A stretch of DNA of 27,214 nt from Lachnospiraceae bacterium UBA3711 (GTDB lineage Bacteria; Bacillota; Clostridia; Lachnospirales; Lachnospiraceae), in contig DFHY01000019.1 of assembly GCA_002371345.1 (NCBI GenBank), positions 1 through 27,214 of the forward strand, given 5' to 3'. The notes beneath the pieces are model-generated. The model was not told the DNA's origin, did not search any database, and saw only the letters and a program-made list of their open reading frames with translations. Positions 20,866 to 27,214 of this stretch are shown here, piece by piece (within the stretch, counting starts at the first letter, position 1; the number at the start of each line of letters is the position of its first letter). The translations under genes and the position numbers were made by a program.

Positions 20866-23409
20866 ATGGAACAGAAGAGTCAATTTACGGAAGCGGCGAA
20901 GCAGGCCCTGGTGTATGCGGTTCAGGCGGCGAATGAATCAGGAAGCCCGGTTATAGGGACGGAGCATCTGCTTCTTGGCCTTGCTCAGGAGAGTGAGGGA
21001 ACGGCAGGGGTGGTACTCCGGGAGTACGGAGTCGAGCCTGATGCCCTGCGAAGCCTGATAGGGGAGCTTATCGAGCCGGAGACAGATTTCGTGGACCGCG
21101 GAAAGAAGACCTCCGCAAAGCGCAGAAAGACAAAGAAGCCTTTGAAGGCGCAGTCTCTGTACGCGAAGGACGGAAGCTTCTCCCTCCCGGGAAACATGAC
21201 GCCGCGAACCGAACTTGCGATACGGATCGCCGGTGAGCAGGCCGCGTACTTCTTTTCAAAGGATATCGGGACGGAGCACATACTCCTGGCCCTCATGAGA
21301 GATATTGACTGCAGCGCCTCGAAGCTTCTCCATTCGCAGAGCATTGATTTCCAGGCGATGTACACAAAGATCCTGGATATAATCGGTGTCTCCGATGAAC
21401 AGCTGCAGGAGTATATGCAGATGGTGTCTTCGCAGGGAGGCTCGTACCAGAGCGCTACGCCTACCCTGGACCAGTTTTCCAGGGATATGACGGATGAGGT
21501 GCGCGACGGGAAGATCGACCCGATAATAGGCCGGGAGAGGGAGACTGACCGTATATGCCAGATTCTCTGCCGCAGAACCAAGAACAATCCCTGCCTGATC
21601 GGAGAGCCCGGCGTGGGAAAGACAGCGATAGTGGAGGGCCTGGCCCAGAAGATCGTGAACGGGACCGTTCCGGAACCTCTCAGGGACAAGAGGGTTGTCG
21701 CGCTTGATATGGCGGCAATGGTAGCGGGGTCAAGATTCCGCGGCGACTTCGAGGAGCGGATCAAGAGCGTGCTCAGCGAGGCGGCAGGCGCGGACAATGT
21801 ACTTCTGTTCATAGACGAGCTTCATACCATCATCGGAGCCGGAGGGTCCGAGGGGGCTCTTGATGCCGCCAACATTATGAAGCCCATGCTCTCGAGGGGA
21901 GAGATTCAGGTGATCGGCGCGACAACGGTTGATGAATACCGGAAGCACGTCGAGAAGGACGCCGCGCTTGCGAGGCGTTTCCAGTCCATCCTGGTGGAGG
22001 AGCCGGGTGAGGATGAGAGCGTTAAGATCCTTGAAGGGCTAAGGGCTTCATACGAGAAGCATCACAGAGTCAGGATCAGGGATGAGGCGCTGAACGCGGC
22101 GGTCAGCCTGTCGGCGCGGTACATTTCTGACCGGTTCCTTCCCGACAAGGCTATTGACCTTATGGACGAGGCATGCTCACGCCGGCAGCTCGGCTATTAC
22201 AGGGATGACTTTAAGTCCATGAAGCTCTCAGATGAGCTGAAGGAGCTGTCCGAAGAGCTTGAAAAAACCCTTGTCGAGGGACGGTTTGAGGATGCGCACG
22301 CCATACATGAGAAGATGGACAGACTCTCATCAAGGCTGGACAGCAGGCGGGCGAAAGAACAGAAGAAGGCCAGGGAAGAGCGCGCGGAGGTAACGGCTGA
22401 GGATATAGCAAGGACAGTTTCTGATTGGACGAAGATTCCTGTGCAGAAGCTGACTATGGATGAAGGAAAGAAACTCATACGGCTCGAGAAGACACTTCAT
22501 GAGAGGATAATCGGGCAGGATGAGGCGGTCAGCGCTGTGGCCAGGGCAATCAGGCGAGGCCGCGCGGGGCTGAAAGATCCGGCCCGTCCGATCGGGTCAT
22601 TTCTCTTCCTGGGACCGACGGGCGTGGGCAAGACTGAGCTTACGAAGGCTCTTGCGGATACGGTGTTCGGTTCAGAGGATTCCATGATCCGCGTTGATAT
22701 GTCAGAGTACATGGAGAAGTTCACCGCGTCGAGGCTTGTAGGCTCTCCTCCGGGTTATGTCGGGTATGACGAGGGAGGCCAGCTGTCGGAGCAGGTGAGG
22801 AGGCATCCTTACAGTGTCGTCCTGTTCGACGAGATCGAGAAGGCTCATCCTGACATCTTCAATATCCTGCTGCAGGTGCTGGATGAGGGACATATCACAG
22901 ATTCACACGGCAGGAAGGTGGACTTCAAGAACACGATTCTGATAATGACCTCAAATGCTGGAGCCCAGTCTATTCAGAGCCCGAAGAGACTCGGCTTTGG
23001 CGCCGGAGACGACGCGAAGGCGAACTATGAGGCGATGAAGGGGTCTGTTATGGAAGAGGTCAGGAGAATATTCCGGCCTGAGTTCCTGAACAGGATTGAT
23101 GAGACGATTGTATTCCACTCACTGTCAAAGGATGAGATATGTCAGATAGTGACGCTGCTCCTGAAGGATCTGAAGAAGAGAGCGTCCGTCCAGATGGGCA
23201 TCACGCTGAAGGTCCGCTCTTCGGTCCGCAATCATATCGCGGAGGCGGGATTCGACGAGAAGTACGGAGCCAGGCCTCTTAGGCGTGCTGTGCAGAATCA
23301 GCTTGAAGATGCGCTTGCAGAGAATCTTTTATCTGGTAATATTAAAGCAGGACAGACGGTTGTCTGTACTATGAAAGCCGGAAACGTAACATTTTATTCG
23401 GAGGAGTAA
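20866..23409 (+). CDS. clpC: ClpC-type AAA+ chaperone-unfoldase of the Clp protease
   Basis: This 847-residue HSP100 protein unfolds substrates for ClpP. It has two Clp N-repeats at about 5-70 and 110-178. The first AAA+ module has Walker A GEPGVGKT (246-253) and Walker B LLFIDE (313-318). A middle region at about 440-500 contains the UVR-like helix pair (SEELEKTLVEGRFEDAHAIH), which marks ClpC rather than ClpA or ClpB. The second module has Walker A GPTGVGKT (583-590) and VVLFDEIEKAHPD, with an LGF tripeptide (KRLGFGAG) where ClpP-binding loops occur. A basic insertion (KKTSAKRRKTKK, about 80-91) separates the two N-repeats and is longer than in the Bacillus protein. Unlike the classical ctsR-mcsA-mcsB-clpC operon, no ctsR or mcs genes are adjacent. 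The ribosome binding site is weak. Confidence 0.94.
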   Translation: MEQKSQFTEAAKQALVYAVQAANESGSPVIGTEHLLLGLAQESEGTAGVVLREYGVEPDALRSLIGELIEPETDFVDRGKKTSAKRRKTKKPLKAQSLYAKDGSFSLPGNMTPRTELAIRIAGEQAAYFFSKDIGTEHILLALMRDIDCSASKLLHSQSIDFQAMYTKILDIIGVSDEQLQEYMQMVSSQGGSYQSATPTLDQFSRDMTDEVRDGKIDPIIGRERETDRICQILCRRTKNNPCLIGEPGVGKTAIVEGLAQKIVNGTVPEPLRDKRVVALDMAAMVAGSRFRGDFEERIKSVLSEAAGADNVLLFIDELHTIIGAGGSEGALDAANIMKPMLSRGEIQVIGATTVDEYRKHVEKDAALARRFQSILVEEPGEDESVKILEGLRASYEKHHRVRIRDEALNAAVSLSARYISDRFLPDKAIDLMDEACSRRQLGYYRDDFKSMKLSDELKELSEELEKTLVEGRFEDAHAIHEKMDRLSSRLDSRRAKEQKKAREERAEVTAEDIARTVSDWTKIPVQKLTMDEGKKLIRLEKTLHERIIGQDEAVSAVARAIRRGRAGLKDPARPIGSFLFLGPTGVGKTELTKALADTVFGSEDSMIRVDMSEYMEKFTASRLVGSPPGYVGYDEGGQLSEQVRRHPYSVVLFDEIEKAHPDIFNILLQVLDEGHITDSHGRKVDFKNTILIMTSNAGAQSIQSPKRLGFGAGDDAKANYEAMKGSVMEEVRRIFRPEFLNRIDETIVFHSLSKDEICQIVTLLLKDLKKRASVQMGITLKVRSSVRNHIAEAGFDEKYGARPLRRAVQNQLEDALAENLLSGNIKAGQTVVCTMKAGNVTFYSEE

Positions 23410-23413
23410 GAAG

Positions 23414-23827
23414 ATGTCGGTGATAAAAGATCTGATCACAGTAGACGAGAATAACGCGATCAGCTTTGGAGACTATGAGCTGGATCAGAAGGCTAAGAAG
23501 AGTGACTTCGAGGTGCGCGGTGACAGATACAAGGTCAAGACCTTCCGTGAGTCAACCCGCCTGGAACGCAATGACGCGCTGGTGTACGAGTCTGAACCGG
23601 GAACCGCGGTTCATGACTTTGTATGGAACGAGAACGGAGTCTCTTTCTGCGTGGAATGCCCGAATGACTGCCAGGTTGTATTGGGACTGAGCGATGAGGC
23701 GACATACCGCGTGATAGTAGACGGCAGAGATACCGGTATGATGGATACCGGAAGAGGAGGCAAGCTGGTTCTGTCGATTGAGATCGGGGAGAGCGGAAGT
23801 GCGAAGGTGGAAGTTATACGCGCTTGA
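23414..23827 (+). CDS. Conserved hypothetical protein found in Lachnospiraceae
   Basis: This 137-residue soluble protein lacks a signal peptide or membrane segment. It begins MSVIKDLITVDENNAISFGDYEL, continues with RYKVKTFRESTRLERND, VYESEPGTAVHDF and a C-terminal VDGRDTG / GGKLVLSIE part, and is probably all beta. I remember close relatives in Lachnospiraceae genomes, some labelled endosialidase, but see no catalytic motif and do not trust that label. GGAG (23403-23406) lies inside the end of clpC, and the start is four bases after the clpC stop. Translational linkage to ClpC is therefore likely and is the best hint to function. Confidence 0.8.
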   Translation: MSVIKDLITVDENNAISFGDYELDQKAKKSDFEVRGDRYKVKTFRESTRLERNDALVYESEPGTAVHDFVWNENGVSFCVECPNDCQVVLGLSDEATYRVIVDGRDTGMMDTGRGGKLVLSIEIGESGSAKVEVIRA

Positions 23828-23920
23828 CGTTCTCTGCGGAATAGACAGACCTGCGGGAAGCGCCGGACCGGAGCATCCTGCCGCGATGTGATCCGGCAGA
23901 ACTTAAGAACAGACGATAAT

Positions 23921-23966
23921 GCGCTCTCTGCGTGATGGCGGTCACGCGGAGGGCGCTGCGGTTTTA
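23921..23966 (+). terminator. Intrinsic terminator after the clpC block
   Basis: A 15-bp stem with two G-T wobbles (GCGCTCTCTGCGTGA 23921-23935 with TCACGCGGAGGGCGC 23942-23956, six-base loop) is followed by TGCGGTTTTATTC. It is the first convincing terminator on the plus strand downstream of pyrC. Confidence 0.7.
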
Positions 23967-24061
23967 TTCTTCATCTCGCAATGCCTGCGACTTCAGTTGC
24001 GGGATACGAGCGTAACAACAAGATTGTCTTCATCGTGCAGTCCAGGCTTGCGATGAAGAAT
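23966..24061 (+). promoter_or_regulatory. Set of mutually exclusive hairpins upstream of radA
   Basis: The segment 24051-24061 (CGATGAAGAAT) can pair with 24027-24035 (TCTTCATCG, 9 bp). Together with 24048-24050 it can instead pair with 23966-23981 (10 bp plus 4 bp with a two-base bulge). The CGCAA at 23977-23981 can also pair with TTGCG at 23997-24001. This is the layout of an RNA switch or of a degraded palindromic repeat. No ligand-type consensus was recognised. Confidence 0.35.
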
Positions 24062-24107
24062 AAATGCTCCGCGAGGATGCGCACGCATGCGCGAGGGGGC
24101 CGGAACT

Positions 24108-25700
24108 ATGCCGAAGGGAAAAGCAATAGTATACTTCTGCCAGAACTGCGGGTACGAATCCGCGAAGTGGATGGGGCAGTGTCCCGCGTGTCACGAATGG
24201 AATACTTTCGTGGAAGAGCCGGCTGCTCCGGCAAAAACGGCAGCGAAGGGAACAGGCCGGCCGACTGCGGGAGTGGTACAGTGGGAGAGTCTTGGAGTCA
24301 CGAAGAAGGGTGTGTCCGGAAGTACTGCTGGCGGAGCCGGTTCTCATGCCGTCGGCAGGGCATTGCCGCTGAAGAATATTACCGTGACTGATTCTGACCG
24401 CATGTCCACCGGTATCAAAGAACTCGACCGGGTTCTTGGGGGAGGCCTTGTGCAGGGCTCTCTTATTCTGGTCGGCGGGGACCCGGGGATCGGCAAGTCT
24501 ACACTGCTGCTGCAGGTCTGCAGGAATCTGACGACGACCGGAAGCGGCGGATCAGGCGCCGCCGCCTTTGAAGATGCGGTCTCAGAGACAGGAGGGAAGA
24601 AGACAGCGGAGCGTAAGGCAACGCGGCTGAATACAGCTGTCCGGAACCATGACATGAAAGCACCTGAAGATGATTCTCAGGAGGCGGTACGGGTTCTCTA
24701 TGTATCCGGAGAAGAATCCCAGCAGCAGATCAAGCTGAGAGCGAACCGTATGGGTGATTTCGGCGATTCGCTGCTGCTTCTGTGCGAGACGAATCTGGCT
24801 GACGTGCAGGAAGCCATTGTTCGGCTTCAGCCGCAGGTCGTTATCATAGATTCAATACAGACAATGTACAATGAGAATGTAGCGTCCGCGCCGGGTTCAG
24901 TCTCCCAGGTGCGCGAGACGACGGGAGTTCTGCTGCAGCTTGCGAAGGGACTTGGCGTGACGATCTTCATAGTAGGGCATGTGACGAAGGAGGGAGCGGT
25001 CGCCGGACCGAGAGTTCTGGAGCACATGGTTGACACTGTTCTGTACTTTGAGGGCGACCGGCACGCAAGCTACAGGATACTGCACGGAGTCAAGAACCGA
25101 TTCGGTTCAACGGATGAGATAGGCGTGTTCGAGATGAAGGAGAGCGGCCTGTGCGAGGTCCCGAATCCGTCAGAGTTCATGCTGGACGGCAGACCTGAGG
25201 GGGCTTCGGGCTCTGTGGTTGCCTGCTCTATGGAGGGAACACGGCCGATTCTGATAGAGGTTCAGGCCCTGACGGCAAGAAGCAACCTCGCTTATCCGCG
25301 CCGCACAACCGACGGAGCCGACAACAACAGAGTCAATCTGCTGCTTGCTGTTTTGGAACGCAGGCTGGGATTCAGACTGTCCGATATGGATGTCTATGTC
25401 AACATAGCCGGAGGAGTGAGGCTCAGGGAACCGGCGGTGGACCTCGGGATTGTCGTCGCGGTCATTTCCTCGTTCAAGGATATCGTGATCGATGAGAAGA
25501 CGCTGGTGTTCGGTGAAGTGGGACTGTCAGGAGAGATCCGTTCTGTATCTCAGGCTCCTCTCAGGGTGAAGGAGGCTGTGAAGCTGGGCTTCACTACAGT
25601 CATTCTGCCTCAGGCCTGCATGCGGTCTGTCGGAAAGGCGGATGGCATACGTCTCATAGGAGTGCGCAATGTCCGCGATCTTGTGAATGCGCTGACTTGA
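24108..25700 (+). CDS. radA: DNA repair protein RadA (Sms)
   Basis: This RecA-like ATPase promotes branch migration in recombination. It has an N-terminal zinc finger (Cys11, Cys14, Cys25, Cys28), Walker A GGDPGIGKST (123-132) and Walker B VVIID (244-248). The RadA-specific KNRFG motif lies at 329-333, and the C-terminal third is a Lon-protease-like domain (GGVRLREPAVDLGIVVAV). The protein has 530 residues against about 455 in relatives. Most of the excess is a Gly/Ser/Ala/Glu/Lys-rich insertion at about 143-193, between the Walker A helix and the next strand (VRVLYVSGEES). I chose ATG 24108 over 24087 because the zinc-finger N-terminus MPKGKAIVYFC is canonical and GAGGGGG stands upstream. 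radA follows the clpC block, as in many Firmicutes, but no disA gene follows it here. Confidence 0.95.
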   Translation: MPKGKAIVYFCQNCGYESAKWMGQCPACHEWNTFVEEPAAPAKTAAKGTGRPTAGVVQWESLGVTKKGVSGSTAGGAGSHAVGRALPLKNITVTDSDRMSTGIKELDRVLGGGLVQGSLILVGGDPGIGKSTLLLQVCRNLTTTGSGGSGAAAFEDAVSETGGKKTAERKATRLNTAVRNHDMKAPEDDSQEAVRVLYVSGEESQQQIKLRANRMGDFGDSLLLLCETNLADVQEAIVRLQPQVVIIDSIQTMYNENVASAPGSVSQVRETTGVLLQLAKGLGVTIFIVGHVTKEGAVAGPRVLEHMVDTVLYFEGDRHASYRILHGVKNRFGSTDEIGVFEMKESGLCEVPNPSEFMLDGRPEGASGSVVACSMEGTRPILIEVQALTARSNLAYPRRTTDGADNNRVNLLLAVLERRLGFRLSDMDVYVNIAGGVRLREPAVDLGIVVAVISSFKDIVIDEKTLVFGEVGLSGEIRSVSQAPLRVKEAVKLGFTTVILPQACMRSVGKADGIRLIGVRNVRDLVNALT

Positions 25701-25748
25701 GGACTCTTGTTTATCAGCCCGTATCAGCCCGTCAAATCAGGAAAGTCA

Positions 25749-25777
25749 TTGACAGAACTGCCGGTCTGTGTTATAAA
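25749..25777 (+). promoter_or_regulatory. Sigma-A promoter of tRNA-Trp
   Basis: A consensus TTGACA (25749-25754), a 17-bp spacer and TATAAA (25772-25777). The expected start is near 25784, giving a leader of about 20 nt before the mature tRNA. Confidence 0.85.
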
Positions 25778-25803
25778 AGTAGAGTCGTCCGAAGGACAGA
25801 CAC

Positions 25804-25874
25804 AGGGGATTGGTCAAATGGTATGATAGGGGTCTCCAAAACCTTTGGTGGGAGTTCGATTCTCTCATCCCCTG
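25804..25874 (+). tRNA. tRNA-Trp (anticodon CCA)
   Basis: The full cloverleaf can be folded. The acceptor stem AGGGGAT pairs with ATCCCCT, with discriminator G25874. The D stem is GTCA/TGAT. The anticodon stem GGGGT/ACCTT closes the loop CTCCAAA, with anticodon CCA at 25836-25838. The variable loop is four bases, and the T arm is GGGAG-TTCGATT-CTCTC. The 3-prime CCA is not encoded. The gene has its own promoter and terminator, so it is a single-gene unit. In many Firmicutes this tRNA precedes secE-nusG; here it does not. Confidence 0.95.
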
Positions 25875-25878
25875 CTGA

Positions 25879-25932
25879 AAAGAAGCTGAAAGTCCAGTAT
25901 TTATCAGGACTTTCAGCTTCTTTGATTTTGTA
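25879..25932 (+). terminator. Intrinsic terminator of tRNA-Trp
   Basis: A perfect 17-bp stem (25879-25895 with 25907-25923; core AAGAAGCTGAAAGTCC) has an 11-base loop and is followed by GATTTTG. It is A-rich on the 5-prime side and T-rich on the 3-prime side. Confidence 0.85.
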
Positions 25933-25943
25933 CGATTGTAAAA

Positions 25944-25965
25944 GTCATCACCCAGGTCATCACCC
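25944..25965 (+). repeat. Short tandem repeat GTCATCACCC
   Basis: The 10-mer GTCATCACCC occurs at 25944-25953 and 25956-25965 with AG between. A small inverted repeat CCGGA/TCCGG (25964-25968 with 25975-25979) follows. No gene is apparent in the 100 bases between the tRNA terminator and the transposase remnant. Confidence 0.6.
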
Positions 25966-26030
25966 GGAGGGTTATCCGGAGAAGAAAGAACTGCATCCAT
26001 TTCATGGGAAGAATTATTGAAAGGAGAAAG

Positions 26031-26042
26031 GCGGCTAGCCGC
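26031..26042. repeat. 12-bp perfect palindrome at the truncated end of the transposase
   Basis: GCGGCTAGCCGC is self-complementary over 12 bases and contains the stop codon (TAG on the minus strand) that ends the transposase frame. It may be the scar of the deletion or a target site. Confidence 0.5.
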
Positions 26043-26427
26043 ATTTCACACGGTATGTCTCCTTGTAAGTGCGGTTGAGACGTTCGATGAGCTGCTTGAA
26101 GGGACGGAATTCTTTGGTTACTTCATCGTCATTCGTAAGACCGATGACCTGTGTGATGTGGAACTTAAAGTCTTTACCGTATTCATGGAAGAACTGCTGG
26201 GCGGCCAGAACATAGGCACTGTATCCGTCAGCAATAAAGCGGAAGTTCTCCGGGAGCTTTGTAAGGCCGCGGAAAGCCATCCGCATGGTCAGGATGCAGG
26301 GGCCGACACCGCGGTTATCCGAGACGCGGTAGCCGAGGATGGAGCGGGAAGCGGCATCAATGATGAGCCAGAGAAAACCCTTGGCTTTGCTGGGACAATG
26401 CTTGCGGTAGAGTGATCGATCGGCAGA
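26035..26427 (-). pseudogene. Remnant of a DDE-type transposase (insertion sequence fragment)
   Basis: A continuous minus-strand frame encodes the core of a DDE transposase. In order it reads ADRSLYRKHC (a possible first Asp, at 26419-26421), GFLWLIIDAASRSILGYRVSD, DNRGVGPCILTMRMAF, then FRFIADGYSAYV (second Asp) and QLIERLNRTYKETYR (the Glu). The frame stops with TAG right after TYRVKCG, where intact relatives continue for tens of residues. Upstream of 26427 the frame stays open for a little but loses resemblance, and there is no start codon with a ribosome binding site. Only Met26286 could start it, which would cut off the first Asp. Both ends are thus missing and no terminal inverted repeats were found. 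I cannot place it in an IS family with confidence. Confidence 0.75.
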
Positions 26428-26832
26428 TAATGGTGAAAACCATAAGACGTAAAAAAGCCGCCCTCACGTGAAGCAGGCGACTATTTCGATAGCTAAAGGA
26501 AACGGTGCTAATTTGGTTGTTCCGCGTTTTCAAACATGGCATAATGTGAATAAACCAAAAGGATTCCGCGTAGATAGGTTAGGAGACCAGCTATGAAAAG
26601 TAAGCACAGATATGTCCAGCTTATTGTGAGGGTCTGTGTCCCGATTCTATAACCGGCGACAGAAAGAAATAGGATATACTGTCCGAAGTACTTTACAAGT
26701 GATATACAAACTTTTACCAAAGATTTCGACAGTAGTAAGGGAACCACCTCGAATGAAAAAATGAGGATTTCTTTGATGTGTCTTGAAAAAATGGCCAAAT
26801 ATAATATATTATTTAGCCACGGAGGTGATATC
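26428..26832. other. Gene-poor AT-richer spacer in the accessory segment
   Basis: No gene is supported in these 405 nt except the promoter next to the antitoxin. A minus-strand frame (26508-26918) is strongly hydrophobic over about 80 codons from 26510 to 26760, as in a membrane protein. It has no start codon with a ribosome binding site, and its upstream part runs through the antitoxin gene, so it is at most a decayed fragment. Base composition here is more AT-rich than in the metabolic genes. Confidence 0.5.
26783..26810 (+). promoter_or_regulatory. Promoter of the toxin-antitoxin pair
   Basis: TTGAAA (26783-26788) and TATATT (26805-26810) are spaced 16 bp apart, and other AT-rich -10 candidates overlap. 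A palindrome AATATATT lies at 26803-26810 and could be part of an operator for autoregulation, the usual control in such systems. GGAGGTG (26821-26827) is a strong ribosome binding site. Confidence 0.5.
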
Positions 26833-27090
26833 ATGCAGATCGTCCCAATGAGAGATTTGAAAAACACGGTAGAGATCGAGCGGAAATGCGCAGAAGAAAA
26901 CGGCCCTGTCTTTGTCACAAAGAACGGATACGGACGGCTGGTCGTGATGGATATTGATTATTACGAGAGGACTATGCAGTCCATGGAGGAAGCCCGCATG
27001 CTCAACCGCGGGATCGAAGATTATGAAAAGGGAAATGTAACAGACGGGAGGTCTTCCCTGAAAAAGCTGAGGGAGAAACATGGCATCTAA
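26833..27090 (+). CDS. Type II antitoxin, Phd/YefM family
   Basis: This is an 85-residue protein with the family pattern: a short N-terminal MQIVPMRDLKNT DNA-binding fold, then GPVFVTKNGYGRLVVMDIDYYERTM (about 24-48), which is the Phd/YefM dimer core. A charged C-terminal tail follows (EEARMLNRGIEDYEKGN...) that would bind and block the toxin. The start has GGAGGTG six bases before it. The stop overlaps the toxin start by 11 bases, as is usual for coupled antitoxin-toxin pairs. The complex is expected to repress its own promoter. Confidence 0.88.
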   Translation: MQIVPMRDLKNTVEIERKCAEENGPVFVTKNGYGRLVVMDIDYYERTMQSMEEARMLNRGIEDYEKGNVTDGRSSLKKLREKHGI

Positions 27091-27214
27091 GACATACGAT
27101 TACGTTTTGACGGAGATTGCAGAAGCGGATGTCGATGAGGCTTTTGACTATATCGCAAATGAGCTGGCAAATCCCGACGCCGCTTCTGCCTTTGCGGATG
27201 AACTGGAAGAAAAG
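27080..27214 (+). CDS. Type II toxin, RelE/ParE superfamily (partial, cut by window end)
   Basis: The first 45 residues of a protein start MASKTYDYVLTEIAEADVDEAF and continue DYIANELANPDAASAF. The beta strand followed by two helices and the A-x-x-D-x-x-E-x-x-D/A-Y-I pattern are those of RelE/ParE toxins. The reading frame begins within the antitoxin gene, and GGGAG (27071-27074) may serve as ribosome binding site. Whether it is an mRNA interferase (RelE) or gyrase poison (ParE) cannot be told from the part seen. The rest lies outside the window. Confidence 0.8.
   Translation, partial: MASKTYDYVLTEIAEADVDEAFDYIANELANPDAASAFADELEEK

Noticed and set aside
20161..20883. Long minus-strand frame opposite the membrane protein and clpC start
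   Set aside because: It is a shadow of the plus-strand gene: its Leu/Arg/Ser-rich composition follows from the opposite codons, and it has no ribosome binding site.
23414..23827. Endosialidase function for the small protein after clpC
   Set aside because: The protein has 137 residues, no signal peptide and no sialidase Asp-box or catalytic motif.
26016..26415. Plus-strand frame of 132 codons over the transposase remnant
   Set aside because: It is the complement of the minus-strand DDE transposase frame, whose conserved motifs explain the sequence.
26508..26918. Minus-strand 136-codon frame with strongly hydrophobic middle as a membrane protein gene
   Set aside because: It runs through the antitoxin coding sequence and promoter, has no start codon with a ribosome binding site, and the well-supported plus-strand gene accounts for part of the same DNA. 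A decayed fragment over 26510-26760 remains possible.

Overview
The window reads as a chromosomal segment of a moderately GC-rich low-G+C-phylum Clostridium, most likely a Lachnospiraceae-type gut or anaerobic Firmicute. The evidence is strong AGGAGG-type ribosome binding sites, sigma-A-like promoters, ClpC and type 1B dihydroorotate dehydrogenase with PyrK, a DUF4364 regulator, a SleB-type hydrolase with SH3 domains, and a small conserved protein (23414-23827) that I know only from that group. This assignment is inference from gene content; no rRNA or marker gene is present.

Layout. (1) 157-3468: a promoter, then citrate synthase, ATP-type 6-phosphofructokinase (translationally coupled to it) and a SpoU/TrmH rRNA methyltransferase, closed by a strong terminator at 3564-3602. 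(2) 3808-7892: an envelope block with a secreted SH3-SleB cell wall hydrolase behind a strong promoter and a WalR-like box, a convergent DUF4364 regulator, and a divergent membrane-anchored polysaccharide-deacetylase-like protein. (3) 7907-8165: a dense mosaic of inverted and direct repeats built around ultra-short GCGNAGC mini-hairpins. (4) 8197-13076: de novo pyrimidine genes pyrC-pyrF-pyrK-pyrD-pyrE. (5) 13091-15850: two small membrane proteins and a long M29-type aminopeptidase. (6) 15906-19461: purine genes purE-purM-purN-purD. (7) 19489-23827: a membrane protein with a cadherin-like extracellular domain, ClpC, and the small conserved protein. No convincing intrinsic terminator is visible between pyrC and the hairpin at 23921-23956, so 15.7 kb may be one transcribed run. 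(8) 24108-25700: RadA. (9) 25749-25932: tRNA-Trp with its own promoter and terminator. (10) 25944-27214: an AT-richer accessory segment with a broken DDE transposase, a gene-poor stretch, and a Phd/YefM-RelE/ParE-type toxin-antitoxin pair cut by the window edge.

How the genes work together. Carbon entry to glycolysis and the citrate node are paired in one operon. Pyrimidine and purine synthesis lie in tandem on one strand, followed by protein quality control. The wall hydrolase, deacetylase-like protein and regulator make an envelope neighbourhood. The most unusual thing in the window is the repeat mosaic just upstream of pyrC: five copies of an octamer in both orientations, a 62-bp perfect direct repeat, a 22-bp perfect palindrome with two competing 3-prime arms, and four mini-hairpins of the type known to be exceptionally stable in single-stranded DNA.
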